Shown: positions 1 through 9,178 of the stretch, in pieces | Position numbering within the stretch: position 1 is the first letter of the stretch | How the letters are laid out: the number at the start of each line of letters is the position of its first letter | Assembly (NCBI GenBank): GCA_949840805.1 | Contig: CATKXR010000037.1 | Location: forward strand, 1 to 46,974 | Reading direction: 5' to 3' | DNA length: 46,974 nucleotides | From: an uncultured Lachnospiraceae bacterium | Lineage (GTDB): Bacteria > Bacillota > Clostridia > Lachnospirales > Lachnospiraceae | Notes under the pieces: model-generated | Told to the model about the DNA's origin: nothing | Seen by the model: only the letters and a program-made list of their open reading frames with translations | Database searches by the model: none | Program-made: the position numbers and the translations under genes

Positions 1-953
1 TGTTTATGGGGATTACACAGGTCTATCTCTGCGTGATGAAGAACAGTGGACGCACACTCCGAAGTACCCTCTATGGCTCATCTGCTTTGCTGCTGAACAT
101 TCTGCTCAACGCGATCTTGATCTTTGGCCTGCTGGGATTTCCACAATTGGGGATTGTAGGCGCGGCGCTGGCTACCACGATCTCCCGCGCTGTGGAACTG
201 CTCTTGGTGCTGAGAGAAAATATGCGGCGCGATGTGGTTCGGATGCGGCTGCGCTATTTGTCCGTAAGAACAGACAGTTTGAAGCGAGACTTTTACCACT
301 ATACCCTTCCAGTCCTGGCAAACGAACTGGTGTGGGGCTGTGGGTTTACTATGTTCTCCGTTATTATGGGACACATGGGAAGCGACGCCGTTGCCGCCAA
401 TTCCATCGCAAATATTATTAAAAATATTATTGCCTCCGTTTGTCTCGGTATTGGGACTGGAAGCGGAATCCTGATAGGAAATGAGCTGGGCCGTGGAAAC
501 CTCTCATTGGCAAAGGAGTATGGCGGACGGCTGTGCAGATCTGCGCTGATTGCCGGCGCTGTTTCAGGCGGAGCGATTCTGGCGGGAATTCCGGTGCTGT
601 CCGGGATTGCAGGAAATCTTACCGTTCAGGCGCAGACATATTTGAAAGTGATGCTGTATGTCTGTTCCTATTACATGATTGGCAAATCTATCAATTCCAC
701 GGTTGTGGCCGGAATTTTCTGTGCAGGGGGCGATACGAGGTTTGGCCTTTTGTGCGACGCCATTACTATGTGGGTTGTCATCATTCCTATCGGTTGGATA
801 GCGGCCTTTGTCCTGCATCTCCCGGTACTGACCGTCTACTTCCTTCTGAATCTGGATGAGCTAATCAAATTACCCGCCGTTTACTGGCACTATAAAAAAT
901 ATGCCTGGGTCAAAAATCTGACACAGGACACAGAACTGACAGGAGGCTGTTGA
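1..953 (+). CDS. MATE family efflux transporter, 5' end cut by window
   Basis: This is the C-terminal two thirds of a MATE drug/sodium antiporter, an inner-membrane exporter. The frame is open from the first bases; the in-frame ATG at 6 is internal, because the text around it ([13 protein letters not shown]) lines up with the middle of the complete MATE protein at 22163-23521 (QVYLCTMRSVERV). Several hydrophobic segments follow, with the family-typical stretches [13 protein letters not shown] and [10 protein letters not shown], then a conserved C-terminal half ending in a short charged tail. It leads a tight + strand cluster: an AGGAGG ribosome site for the next gene lies inside its last codons and the next ATG starts 1 nt after the stop. 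The substrate cannot be told from the sequence. MATE identity is confident. Confidence 0.9.
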   Translation, partial: FMGITQVYLCVMKNSGRTLRSTLYGSSALLLNILLNAILIFGLLGFPQLGIVGAALATTISRAVELLLVLRENMRRDVVRMRLRYLSVRTDSLKRDFYHYTLPVLANELVWGCGFTMFSVIMGHMGSDAVAANSIANIIKNIIASVCLGIGTGSGILIGNELGRGNLSLAKEYGGRLCRSALIAGAVSGGAILAGIPVLSGIAGNLTVQAQTYLKVMLYVCSYYMIGKSINSTVVAGIFCAGGDTRFGLLCDAITMWVVIIPIGWIAAFVLHLPVLTVYFLLNLDELIKLPAVYWHYKKYAWVKNLTQDTELTGGC

Positions 954-954
954 C

Positions 955-1323
955 ATGGGTCAAAGACAAAGGATGCTGGCTGGATTGCCTTATAAGGCTT
1001 GGCTGGACGGACTGGAGGAAGACCGGCTCCTCTGCAAAAAGCGGATTTACGAGTTTAATCTGCTGCCTCCGGACAGCCGGAGTCTGATCCCGGAAAAACT
1101 CAAGACAATCCTGGATGCAGGCAAAGTCACCATTGGCGATAATGCGGTCATCGGCGCGGGCAGCGTAGTGGCAAAAAATATCCCCGCCAACATGTTCGCA
1201 GTGGGGAATCCCTGCCGGGTCATTCGGGAAATTACAGAGCAGGACCGGATATACTATTTCAAAGACAAGACATTTGACCGTGAATCCTGGGCAGAAATCA
1301 GTAAAAGGGAGGTAATAAAATGA
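955..1323 (+). pseudogene. Internally deleted maltose/galactoside O-acetyltransferase
   Basis: This is a 122-residue frame with a good AGGAGG site 8 nt upstream. Residues 1-47 match the N-terminal maltose-acetyltransferase region ([10 protein letters not shown]..., [11 protein letters not shown]). Residues 52-100 match the last turns of a left-handed beta-helix ([30 protein letters not shown]). Compared with the 212-residue paralogue at 1714-2352, roughly 85-90 central residues are absent, including most hexapeptide repeats and the catalytic histidine. The deletion keeps the frame. Its stop overlaps the next gene by 4 nt (ATGA), so it may still be translated and couple its neighbour. It is most likely a non-functional remnant; a shortened protein with another role is less likely. 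Confidence 0.75.
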
Positions 1324-1703
1324 GAATCGAACATGCAGCACTGTACGTTTGCGACTTGATGAGGGCGCGAAACTTTTTTGAAGTCTATTTTCAGGCTGAA
1401 GCTGGGGAAAAGTATCACAACGTCCGCACTGGATTCCAGTCATTTTTCCTGAAATTCGAGGACGGTTCCCGCCTGGAGTTGATGACGAAGCTGGATGTAG
1501 CGGACTTGGAAAAGCCGGCGGTTCGTACCGGTTATGCCCACATTGCTTTTTCTGTGGGGACACCAAAAAAGGTCGATGAGCTGACCCGACGACTGCAAAG
1601 CGACGGCTTTTCGGTGATCAGTGGGCCACGGACTACCGGCGATGGATACTACGAAAGCTGTATTCTGGATTTCGAGAGAAATCAGATTGAAATCACGGTG
1701 TGA
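1320..1703 (+). CDS. VOC family (glyoxalase/dioxygenase-like) protein
   Basis: The 127-residue protein has the vicinal-oxygen-chelate fold. It opens with [20 protein letters not shown], continues with an [15 protein letters not shown] strand and HIAFSVG, and ends with the family's closing strands ([15 protein letters not shown]). H5, the histidine of the HIAFSV strand, E52 and a C-terminal glutamate are the usual metal-ligand positions. The start overlaps the previous stop in an ATGA arrangement, with GGAGG about 7 nt upstream, so translation is probably coupled. Such proteins range from glyoxalase I to resistance proteins; nothing here tells which. Its position between an exporter and acetyltransferases would fit detoxification, but that is inference. 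Confidence 0.85.
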   Translation: MRIEHAALYVCDLMRARNFFEVYFQAEAGEKYHNVRTGFQSFFLKFEDGSRLELMTKLDVADLEKPAVRTGYAHIAFSVGTPKKVDELTRRLQSDGFSVISGPRTTGDGYYESCILDFERNQIEITV

Positions 1704-1713
1704 GGCAATATCC

Positions 1714-2352
1714 ATGACGATGCGTGAAAGAATCAATCAGGGCAAGCTGTTCACTGATATGTGCGAGGGACTACCAGAGGAGCGAAAAGCTGCCAAACAG
1801 CGGATGCATCTCTATAACGATATCTTTTTGGATGATCCGGAGCGACGGGCACAAATGCTTGCCGGTATGCTGGGGAAAGCGGAGGAAGTCTGGATTGAAC
1901 CGCCATTTTACTTCTGCTATGGAACTCACATTTTCGTAGGAAAAGGAACCTATGTCAACTTCAACTGCAATTTTATTGATGATGGCCGCATTACGATTGG
2001 ACAGGGCGTCCTGTTTGGTCCGGCGGTGACTATCGCCACAGTGGGGCATCCTGTCTGTCCTGATATGCGGGAGTATATGTATACAGCCCCTGTGACCATT
2101 GAGGATAATGTATGGGTCGGTGCGAATGTGACGATTTGCCCAGGTGTGACAATAGGAAAAAACAGCGTGATCGGCGCGGGCAGTGTGGTGACAAAAGATA
2201 TCCCCTCCAACACCGTTGCAGTGGGAAACCCCTGCCAAGTCATTCGAAAAATCAGCGAGCGGGACCGGCTGTTCTATTTCCGGGACCGGCCTATTGACGC
2301 TGATGATCTGGCAGAAGAAGCTGCTTTACGAAAGGAAAAAACTGATGGGTAG
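1714..2352 (+). CDS. Maltose/galactoside-type O-acetyltransferase
   Basis: The 212-residue protein is the intact counterpart of the broken gene at 955. It has the N-terminal Mac domain (residues 5-60), then a left-handed parallel beta-helix built from hexapeptides ([44 protein letters not shown]) and the closing AVGNPCQVIR. The histidine of TVGHPV (about residue 113) is the expected catalytic base for acetyl-CoA-dependent O-acetylation of a sugar or related hydroxyl. The open frame extends further upstream, but only into the VOC gene; ATG 1714 (or 1720) lies just after that gene's stop, with a weak GAGG. The last 8 nt overlap the next gene. Confidence 0.88.
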   Translation: MTMRERINQGKLFTDMCEGLPEERKAAKQRMHLYNDIFLDDPERRAQMLAGMLGKAEEVWIEPPFYFCYGTHIFVGKGTYVNFNCNFIDDGRITIGQGVLFGPAVTIATVGHPVCPDMREYMYTAPVTIEDNVWVGANVTICPGVTIGKNSVIGAGSVVTKDIPSNTVAVGNPCQVIRKISERDRLFYFRDRPIDADDLAEEAALRKEKTDG

Positions 2353-3193
2353 GATTATTTTTTTGGATGTGGATGGTACGCTGGTGGATTATGAAAATAA
2401 ACTCCCAGCATCTGCTGTTAGCGCCATCCGGCAAGCTCGGAACAACGGACACCGGGTTTATATCTGCACAGGCCGGAGTCGGGCGGAGGTTTACCCGGAG
2501 TTGTGGAATATCGGTCTGGATGGTATGATTGGCGGCAACGGCAGCTATGTAGAGGACAACGGCCATGTTGTGATGCATCAGCTCATTACGCTGGAACAAT
2601 GCGGGCGGATCGTTGACTGGCTTCATGAGCGCGGACTGGAGTTTTATCTGGAGAGTAACAACGGTTTGTTTGCCAGTGAGCATTTTGAGGAAGCTGCCCT
2701 GTCTGCTATACGGCTTTATAGCAAACGGAAGGACCGGGCGGATGCAAATCAGGCCACCGTCCGATCCGTGTTCCCGGAGATGATCTTCGGCGGAAACCTA
2801 TACCGGGATGATTTGAACAAGGTGAGCTTTTTGCTGTCCAGTTATCAGGACTACCTGGATGCGAAAAGCGCATTCCCGGATTTGAAAGCTGGAACCTGGG
2901 GCGGAAAGGGTGAGGACGCCCTGTTTGGTGATCTTGGAGTAAAGGATATAGACAAGGCGGTTGCTGTAGAAACTCTGGTCCGCTTCCTCCATGCTGATAT
3001 GCGGGATACGATTGCCTTTGGAGATGCCAAAGTGGATATTCCTATGCTGGAGTGTTGCGCCTATGGTGTCGCTATGGGGAATGGCGGTGCAAAAATTAAG
3101 GCGGTAGCGGATTATGTGACAGACGCAGTGGAGCAGGATGGGTTGTATCATGCCTTTGAAAAACTTGACTTGCTCTCAAGGGAACAGCCGTGA
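2345..3193 (+). CDS. Cof-type HAD phosphatase
   Basis: The 282-residue protein belongs to the HAD superfamily, subclass IIB. Motif I is FLDVDGTLVDYENK (residues 5-18, nucleophile Asp8), motif II ICTGR, and motif IV GDAKVDIPML near the C-terminus, followed by the typical GNGGAKIKAVADYVTD tail. Such enzymes dephosphorylate sugar phosphates or pyridoxal phosphate in the cytosol. ATG 2345 overlaps the acetyltransferase stop by 8 nt, with an AAAGGA site before it; the longer in-frame extension reads through that gene and is not credible. It is the last gene of the + strand cluster. A second Cof protein lies at 21095-21925. Confidence 0.9.
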   Translation: MGRIIFLDVDGTLVDYENKLPASAVSAIRQARNNGHRVYICTGRSRAEVYPELWNIGLDGMIGGNGSYVEDNGHVVMHQLITLEQCGRIVDWLHERGLEFYLESNNGLFASEHFEEAALSAIRLYSKRKDRADANQATVRSVFPEMIFGGNLYRDDLNKVSFLLSSYQDYLDAKSAFPDLKAGTWGGKGEDALFGDLGVKDIDKAVAVETLVRFLHADMRDTIAFGDAKVDIPMLECCAYGVAMGNGGAKIKAVADYVTDAVEQDGLYHAFEKLDLLSREQP

Positions 3194-3296
3194 AGATATC
3201 TGTGATTGTCAGTCTGTAACTACATTCGTAAAAATATCCGCACCGCATATTACAACTGCCAGATACCGGCCTTATCAAAAAACTGATAAAGCAGAT

Positions 3297-5054
3297 TTAC
3301 GGCTGCTTTGCCCTGATATCGTATTTATCAAGATAGCTTTGGAATTTTTCCTCAAATTCCGGGCTGCTGTTTCGAAAATCCCTCAGGGATTCGTGCAGGT
3401 TCATATTCTGTCCGGCCATATCCATGACGTACCCGGCAATATTGGAACAATGGCCCAAAACCCGTTCCAGGCTTGTCAAAATATCCGACCACACAAATCC
3501 CACATGAATGGAACAGCTTCCTTCCTGGAGACGCCGGATATGGTTTGTCCTCATTTTTTCTTTCAGAATATCGATCACCTGGCCCAACGGCTCCACATTC
3601 TCGGCGGCTTTCCTGTCGTTTTCCAAAAAAGCCTGAAAAGAATGGTCAAGGGCTTCCCTGATGGCGGATGAGATCACATGGTACTCCTCATTTGCCTCCT
3701 CTGTAACTTTGAGGCCCTTGCTTCTTAGTTCTTCCGCCGATTCCAGCAGATTAACGCCATAGTCGGCAATCCTCTCAAAGTCACCGGCCATTCTCAGCAT
3801 CCCGGCCGCTTCCGCGCTGTCTTCTGCACGGATCCTGCTTGTGCTCAGATGGACAAGATATGTGCTGAGAATATCTTCATAGTGGTCTGTCAGTTCCTCT
3901 TTTTCCCGGATGGAATCTGCAAGGGCCCCGGAACCGTTTTCCAGGGAATCCAGGCTTTCTTTCATCGCATCCATAGCCGTGCCTGCAAGCTTTTCCATGA
4001 CCTCGCGGCATCTCTCCAGGGCAATGGAAGGCGTGGCGAAAAGCCTTTCATCAAGCTCCGGCGCCGTCTCCTCCTCTTTGCTGTCACGGATCAGCATGTT
4101 GGCCATTCTCTCAAGAATCCCTGTCATGGGAAGCAGAAGCAGGGTACACAAAAGGTTGAATACCGTATGGGCGGCGGCAATTCCGAACAGGGAGACAGAA
4201 TGGTCTAAAGCTGGCAGTAAAAAAACAGCTTTGCATATGCAGAATACGGACAGCCATACGCCTGTTCCAATCATATTAAACAATAAGTGTATCATTGCCG
4301 CACGCTTTGCATTTTTATTGGCGCCCACGGAGGAAATCATAGCTGTGACACATGTGCCGATATTCTGTCCCATGATAATCGGGATGGCTGCCCCCCAGGA
4401 CACCCGTCCCGTAACTGCCAGGGCCTGCAGGATTCCCACGGAAGCGGAACTGGATTGAATGACAGCCGTAAGCAAAGCCCCGGCAGCCACTCCCAGAACC
4501 GGGTTTTTAAACAGAATGAAAAGCTCCTGGAACGCCGGGACATCCCGGAGCCCGGAAACCGCCCCTGACATAGCCTCCATCCCGTACATCAGCGTCGCAA
4601 ACCCCAGCAGTATGGCGCCTGTTTCCTTTTTCTTCGGATTTGCGGAAAACATGTAACACAGGATCCCGATAAATGCAAGGACAGGAGTAAAGGAAGACGG
4701 CTTCAGCAGCCTTACAAACATATTGCTGCCCTCAATCCCTGCAAGGCTTAATACCCAGGCCGTGACCGTAGTTCCGATATTGGCGCCCATAATAACATTA
4801 ATAGCCTGCCTTAACGTCATCAGCCCGGAATTGACAAAGCCGACAACCATAACCGTGGTGGCGGATGAGCTTTGAATCACCGCCGTCACGCCAAGGCCGG
4901 TGATGAGTCCGGCCGTTTTTCCTGTGGTAAGCTTTTCGATTACGGTACGGAGCCTGCTGCCCGCCCTTCGCTCCAAAGACTGGCCCATGACGCTCATACC
5001 GAACAGAAACAGGCTTAATCCTCCGATCATGGCCAGCACATGAAAGATATCCAT
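3297..5054 (-). CDS. Na+/phosphate symporter with PhoU-like tail (NptA/YjbB type)
   Basis: The 585-residue membrane protein has two inverted Na/Pi-cotransporter repeats, each carrying the QSSSA signature (TAVIQSSSATTVMVVGF near residue 60; TAVIQSSSASVGILQAL near residue 200), with about eight hydrophobic segments up to residue 310. Residues 340-570 are a soluble, helical PhoU-like region (EDSAEAAGMLRMAGDFERIADYGVNL). It probably imports or exports phosphate with sodium. The start is well supported by CAGGAG 8 nt upstream. It follows a LacI gene on the same strand after 93 bp, and converges on the Cof gene with about 100 bp between them that holds only a weak hairpin near 3276-3292. Confidence 0.93.
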   Translation of the reverse strand: MDIFHVLAMIGGLSLFLFGMSVMGQSLERRAGSRLRTVIEKLTTGKTAGLITGLGVTAVIQSSSATTVMVVGFVNSGLMTLRQAINVIMGANIGTTVTAWVLSLAGIEGSNMFVRLLKPSSFTPVLAFIGILCYMFSANPKKKETGAILLGFATLMYGMEAMSGAVSGLRDVPAFQELFILFKNPVLGVAAGALLTAVIQSSSASVGILQALAVTGRVSWGAAIPIIMGQNIGTCVTAMISSVGANKNAKRAAMIHLLFNMIGTGVWLSVFCICKAVFLLPALDHSVSLFGIAAAHTVFNLLCTLLLLPMTGILERMANMLIRDSKEEETAPELDERLFATPSIALERCREVMEKLAGTAMDAMKESLDSLENGSGALADSIREKEELTDHYEDILSTYLVHLSTSRIRAEDSAEAAGMLRMAGDFERIADYGVNLLESAEELRSKGLKVTEEANEEYHVISSAIREALDHSFQAFLENDRKAAENVEPLGQVIDILKEKMRTNHIRRLQEGSCSIHVGFVWSDILTSLERVLGHCSNIAGYVMDMAGQNMNLHESLRDFRNSSPEFEEKFQSYLDKYDIRAKQP

Positions 5055-5147
5055 AGATGTTTCTCCTGTTTTGCTTTTTTACCCTGTTAGTGTGAGCAAT
5101 TCATCTGCTTTTATCCTGATTTTCCGTACATTATTTTCCCGCATCCC

Positions 5148-6152
5148 TTAACGCCGGCAGCCTGCATTGTCCGTGGACTCCTTCTCCACAATCTCATATC
5201 CCATCTTGATCTCTCTTACCGGGCTCTCCCCCCTCTCCAATATGTCCAAAAGCATGGAAGCCCCTAAACGTCCGCTCTCCTCATAGGAATACCGGATTGT
5301 AGTGAGGGACGGCGTAACCACCTTAGAGAGAAGGGAGTCTCCATGACCTGTCACCATAATATCTTCCGGGATTTTTATCCCCTGCTCCTTTAAATACTGC
5401 ATCACCCCGATGGCAATGGAATCCGTGGCACAGACAATTCCGTCCAGGTTCCCGAATTTTTGCAGCAGCTCTCCTGCCTTCTCATATCCCGATTCCATAG
5501 TAAAGTCCGCGATAACATATCGTTCCTCCGGATTTTCAACCCCGGCCTCTCTCACCCCGTCACAAAAGCCGCGGTATCGTTCCAGCCCGGCCGCCTTGTC
5601 CTGATGGAAGACACTGACAAAGCCCAGCCGCTTTCTCCCTTTCCCTAAAACCAACCGGGCCATATCGTAGAAGGCATGGTAATCATCATGGTAAACGCAG
5701 TGAAATCCAGGCAAAACCTGTCCTGCCAAAACCACAGGAACCTGCATTCCCTTGAGCGCCTTCTTGTGGGCGCTTGTAAACACCGTGGCAATGAAAATCA
5801 CCCCATCCACCTGCTTCTCATTAAAAACAGACAGATATTCCAGCTCTTTTGCCGGATTATTCTGGGTATCTGCCAGCAAAAGCTGATATCCTTTTTCATT
5901 TAACACAGAGAGGATTCCTGCTACCATGTTGCCAATAGCCACGGCAGAATCGATCTTCGGCAGAATCACCCCGATAAGCTTTGTCTTTCTGGTCCGCAGA
6001 GTCTGGGCCTGAAGAGACGGCCGGTATCCGGTTTCTTCCACCACCAGGCGGATTTTCTCCCGCTTCTCCTCCGATATATATCCATTATTAAAATAGCGGG
6101 ACACGGCTGCATTGGAAACACCCGCCCGCCTGGCTATCTCTGCAATGTTCAT
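5148..6152 (-). CDS. LacI family transcriptional regulator
   Basis: The 334-residue repressor-like protein begins with the canonical LacI helix-turn-helix (MNIAEIARRAGVSNAAVSRYFNNG, residues 1-24), then the hinge helix region (YRPSLQAQTLRT) and a periplasmic-binding-type effector domain (LIGVILPKIDSAVAIG... VCATDSIAIGVMQYLKEQGI... MVTGHGDSLLSKVVTPSLTTI). A CGGAG site precedes the ATG. It resembles regulators of sucrose and other PTS sugars, so it is one candidate for the regulator acting at the cre-like sites in front of the PTS gene at 18794-20764. No such site is visible in front of its own gene. The phosphate symporter downstream may be co-transcribed. Confidence 0.92.
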   Translation of the reverse strand: MNIAEIARRAGVSNAAVSRYFNNGYISEEKREKIRLVVEETGYRPSLQAQTLRTRKTKLIGVILPKIDSAVAIGNMVAGILSVLNEKGYQLLLADTQNNPAKELEYLSVFNEKQVDGVIFIATVFTSAHKKALKGMQVPVVLAGQVLPGFHCVYHDDYHAFYDMARLVLGKGRKRLGFVSVFHQDKAAGLERYRGFCDGVREAGVENPEERYVIADFTMESGYEKAGELLQKFGNLDGIVCATDSIAIGVMQYLKEQGIKIPEDIMVTGHGDSLLSKVVTPSLTTIRYSYEESGRLGASMLLDILERGESPVREIKMGYEIVEKESTDNAGCRR

Positions 6153-6260
6153 AATTTCTCCGTTTCCTGTCTCTGTACAGCCGGACGGCTGACTTTTGCA
6201 TGGTATTTGTCCTGACTCCTGTCTGTCAGGTTTTTATTTCTCACTGCTGCTTAACACCTT

Positions 6261-7961
6261 CTACAGAACTTCTACTTTACAGGAATGTTCTTTTGTCTTT
6301 TTATCGTAGCTGATTCCCACAGCCAGAATCCTTCCTGTATACTTTGGCCTTTCACCCAGTTTTCCTCTGAAGCGAAGTGCATAATTTTTATCTTTAATCT
6401 GTCTGACAGCATCCTCTGGCGTACTGTCAGTCTTCAGTTCCAGAATCAACGCATCCGCGCTTTTTTGTTCCGGATAAAAAATAAAATCCACAAATCCTTC
6501 CCCTGCCTTGTCCTCTCGTTCTACCCGATATTTATCTCTCGCTGCCAGATAGACCAAATTGACAACCGCTGCCAGCTCTATCTCACTGTTATAGGATAAA
6601 ATCGGTGTTTCTGTGTCATGAGCAAATTTTAAAATCTCTGACATGGTTTTTGTATCACCGGCAAGTGTAGCCTTTAGCATTCTTATAGACTCTTTAGCCA
6701 GGTTATTCACATACCCCAGACTCTCATTTGACATAAAAAGATCCTTAAATCTGTCCATCAGCTCTTTATTGGGAATGAACACCTGCCCGTCTTCATAGGT
6801 CAGCAGGCCGTAAACTACCATAGCAGAATAAATCTGGTCTTTTGTACGAAGTTCGCTGGCTGTAGCAGCATATTCCAACATCTTTGCATCCACTCTCTCT
6901 CCAGATACCATCAATACCAGATCATCTCGGACATCCTTCACATTTCCCTTGATATAACTGAAAACAGAATCATAAGTTCCCGAACTCGTCCAATAATTTG
7001 CAAGCTGATTATCTCTCAATGCACACACAACAGAACGGGGATTATACAAACTTCTGCCAAAAGCCGTGTGATAACCATCATACCACATCTGAAGAGACTC
7101 TCTTGTCAGCCTGGGATTTTTGGTTGTTCTGAGATAGATGCCAAACAATTTGTCAACTTCTTCCTCGGAAAAGCCGAAATACTGCCCATATTTTTCTTTC
7201 ATTGCCATATCATATTCATCAAATATATTATACTCGTGAGCATACTTATTTGCCAAATGATTTGGTGTATTTATGGAAAGATGGGAACTGTGTTGGCAAA
7301 TCATTTGGCTCACGGGTATAAGTTCAGAACCATCAGAATATTTTGCGATCGGCAGAATTCCTGTCATATAGGCCAGCTCCACATATTCCTGATCCTTAAA
7401 CAGGTTCCTGAGAAAATCCAGGTATCGGATCTTCTCTTTTTCTATAATAAACGGCATATGGAACACTGCGTCCCATTCATCCAGGACAAATACAAACTTC
7501 CTTCTTGTCTGCTGAAAAATTTCTGACAAAATATCCCATATGGCTTTCTCTGAGTCCAGATTCATATCGGGAAATTGGCTCAATATATCCTTTTTCATTC
7601 CGTTCTGTATACGAAAGATATATGCTTCATAAGAACGGCAGTTTTCCGGCATCCGGCTAAGATCCATATAGAACACGTCATGGGTATTCAAATGCTTATG
7701 GTAACAACCTTTTCCTGAAATTGCCAGCCTGCCAAAAACAGTATCACTTTTGACAGCCTTTCCCAAAAAAGCTGCTATCATAACCGCCATTACTGTTTTT
7801 CCAAAACGACGCGGCCTCGTTATGCAGACATAACGCTGCCGGTCGGACTCCAGGCTCTCTAACAGCTCATCAATCATCAAGGTTTTATCCACAAAAAATC
7901 TGGTGGATGCAATTGCCTGATATGCCTCAAAGGGAATTATTGTATTGAAAAACGTTCCCAT
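6261..7961 (-). CDS. AAA-ATPase-like / PD-(D/E)XK nuclease family protein
   Basis: The 566-residue protein belongs to the AAA-ATPase_like plus PDDEXK_9 family, common in multiple copies in Lachnospiraceae; its role is unknown. The P-loop is RPRRFGKT (residues 49-56), Walker B is FVFVLDEWDAVF, and the C-terminal nuclease-like core is GEGFVDFIFYP...LILELKTD (D and ExK). I chose ATG 7961 because GGAGGG lies 7-8 nt upstream; starts at 7976 and 8009 are possible. The unusual part is residues about 214-245: where relatives read roughly GSELNMF-EY, this protein reads GSEL, then about 30 extra residues (IPVSQM...NKYAHEY), then NIFDEY. That stretch is encoded by the palindromic repeat at 7228-7321. 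The frame is kept throughout. Confidence 0.88.
   Translation of the reverse strand: MGTFFNTIIPFEAYQAIASTRFFVDKTLMIDELLESLESDRQRYVCITRPRRFGKTVMAVMIAAFLGKAVKSDTVFGRLAISGKGCYHKHLNTHDVFYMDLSRMPENCRSYEAYIFRIQNGMKKDILSQFPDMNLDSEKAIWDILSEIFQQTRRKFVFVLDEWDAVFHMPFIIEKEKIRYLDFLRNLFKDQEYVELAYMTGILPIAKYSDGSELIPVSQMICQHSSHLSINTPNHLANKYAHEYNIFDEYDMAMKEKYGQYFGFSEEEVDKLFGIYLRTTKNPRLTRESLQMWYDGYHTAFGRSLYNPRSVVCALRDNQLANYWTSSGTYDSVFSYIKGNVKDVRDDLVLMVSGERVDAKMLEYAATASELRTKDQIYSAMVVYGLLTYEDGQVFIPNKELMDRFKDLFMSNESLGYVNNLAKESIRMLKATLAGDTKTMSEILKFAHDTETPILSYNSEIELAAVVNLVYLAARDKYRVEREDKAGEGFVDFIFYPEQKSADALILELKTDSTPEDAVRQIKDKNYALRFRGKLGERPKYTGRILAVGISYDKKTKEHSCKVEVL
7228..7321. repeat. Palindromic mini-element inserted in frame in the AAA gene
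   Basis: This 94-bp unit has 14-bp terminal inverted repeats with one mismatch (TTATACTCGTGAGC at 7228-7241 and GCTCACGGGTATAA at 7308-7321). It has inner inverted repeats around CAAATGATTTGG (7254-7265) and CAAATCATTTGG (7297-7308). The same ends and inner words recur at 39245-39295, degenerately at 41513-41571, and as a bare end-to-end palindrome at 35625-35644. Here it encodes about 30 residues that look extra relative to the AAA-ATPase_like family. What is seen is the repeat structure; that it moved into the gene is inference. Confidence 0.7.
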
Positions 7962-8099
7962 GTCCCTTCCCTCCATTTCTTTCCCTTCCAGCTTTTTTAT
8001 CCAAAACATCGTCTGCCACCTTTATTCTCATAATAGCATAAGAAAAGCAATTGGTAAAGCTGCCAGGATAAAGGATAAAAGACAATATTTTTAAACCGC

Positions 8100-8130
8100 A
8101 AAAAAACCAGGGGCCGCCGAAGCAGCCCCT
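8100..8130 (-). terminator. Rho-independent terminator after aldo/keto reductase
   Basis: On the minus strand a 9-bp stem (AGGGGCTGC / GCGGCCCCT, one wobble) closes on a TTCG tetraloop and, after GG, is followed by seven T (8100-8106). It lies 25 nt past the aldo/keto reductase stop and so probably ends the sugar operon before the AAA gene. Confidence 0.92.
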
Positions 8131-8155
8131 TCTCAAATATCCTTTTCCATCTTTG

Positions 8156-9139
8156 TCAAATATCCTCAAAATCCTTTAATACCTGTTCAATCTTTCCCAT
8201 CATCTCCTGGTCTATCTCCCAGGATAAACAATGGATATTCTGCTCCAACTGCTCAACGGAAGACGCCCCGCCGATGATGGAAGTCACCTCTGGTTTCTGG
8301 CGCAGCCAGTTCAAAGCCACTTCATTCATAGGCTTTCCATATTCCTCTGCAATCGCCCTGATCTTCTCAGCCCCCTCAAAATACTTCCGGAACAGTTCTC
8401 CTGACAGCTTGGGATTAGCATTGCGGATGTCGTCCTCAGAAAAGTTTCTTCCGGAATGGAATTTTCCTGCAAGGAGTCCCTGGAACAATGGGCTGTAAGG
8501 AAGAAACGCCTGGCCATACTCCCTTACATTTGGCAGGACCTCCTTTTCTGTCCTGTAATCCAACGGGATCCTGTGATAGCTGTCCGTATTCCTTTCCAGC
8601 ATATTATAAAGGCTCTGCTGGCAGTCCACCCCAATATATCCCATCATTTTTTCCACATCTGCCTGCGCAAAATTACTAAGGCCCACATACCGGATCTTCC
8701 CGGCTTTTTTCATAAGCTCCAGCGCTTCCGCCGTTTCCTCCAGAGGCACATTGGGATCCGGCCAGTGCATCTGATAGATATCCACATGGTCGGTCTGCAG
8801 CCTTTTTAAGGTATCGTCAATCTCTTTTAACAGGCTTTCCCGGGAAAGGTTGTTGGTCGTCTCATGCTTCTCATCCCAGAGCAGCCCTCCCTTCGAGGCG
8901 ATCAACACCTGGTTTCTTAATCCTGCCTCCTTTAGGGCCTTTCCCAACACCGTCTCGGAATGCCCCCATCCATATACCGGAGCCACATCAAAAAAATTGA
9001 TTCCTCTTTCAACAGCCCCAAGGATAATGTCGACGGACTTCTTATCATCCGTATCATCCCAGTCCCCGCCGAAATTCCAGCAGCCAAGGCCAATTACCGA
9101 TATTTCTTCCTGAATCTTTTCCACTTTTCTGTAAATCAT
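8156..9139 (-). CDS. Aldo/keto reductase
   Basis: The 327-residue NAD(P)H-dependent oxidoreductase has the TIM-barrel aldo/keto reductase signature FFDVAPVYGWGHSETVLGKAL (catalytic Asp and Tyr), the lysine in LIASKGG, and the histidine in IYQMHWPDPNVP. The C-terminal NWLRQKPEVTSIIGGASS is the cofactor-binding stretch. I chose ATG 9139, which has GGAGG 7 nt upstream, over a longer frame to 9175. It starts 39 nt after the permease stop and a strong terminator follows, so it is the last gene of the LacI-regulated sugar operon. It may oxidise or reduce the imported sugar or polyol; the substrate is not visible. Confidence 0.93.
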   Translation of the reverse strand: MIYRKVEKIQEEISVIGLGCWNFGGDWDDTDDKKSVDIILGAVERGINFFDVAPVYGWGHSETVLGKALKEAGLRNQVLIASKGGLLWDEKHETTNNLSRESLLKEIDDTLKRLQTDHVDIYQMHWPDPNVPLEETAEALELMKKAGKIRYVGLSNFAQADVEKMMGYIGVDCQQSLYNMLERNTDSYHRIPLDYRTEKEVLPNVREYGQAFLPYSPLFQGLLAGKFHSGRNFSEDDIRNANPKLSGELFRKYFEGAEKIRAIAEEYGKPMNEVALNWLRQKPEVTSIIGGASSVEQLEQNIHCLSWEIDQEMMGKIEQVLKDFEDI

Positions 9140-9178
9140 AATTTTCCTCCATTCCTGGATGCTTCCCAAAAGCACCCG

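Noticed and set aside
3276..3292. Small TTATCA/TGATAA hairpin between the convergent Cof and Na/Pi genes.
   Set aside because: It is A/T-only and weak, with the T-like run inside the loop; not convincing as a terminator.
6211..6235. Plus-strand terminator-like hairpin CCTGAC-N8-GTCAGG followed by TTTTT.
   Set aside because: Both flanking genes are on the minus strand and no plus-strand transcript is evident. The stem has only 6 bp, so it may be chance.
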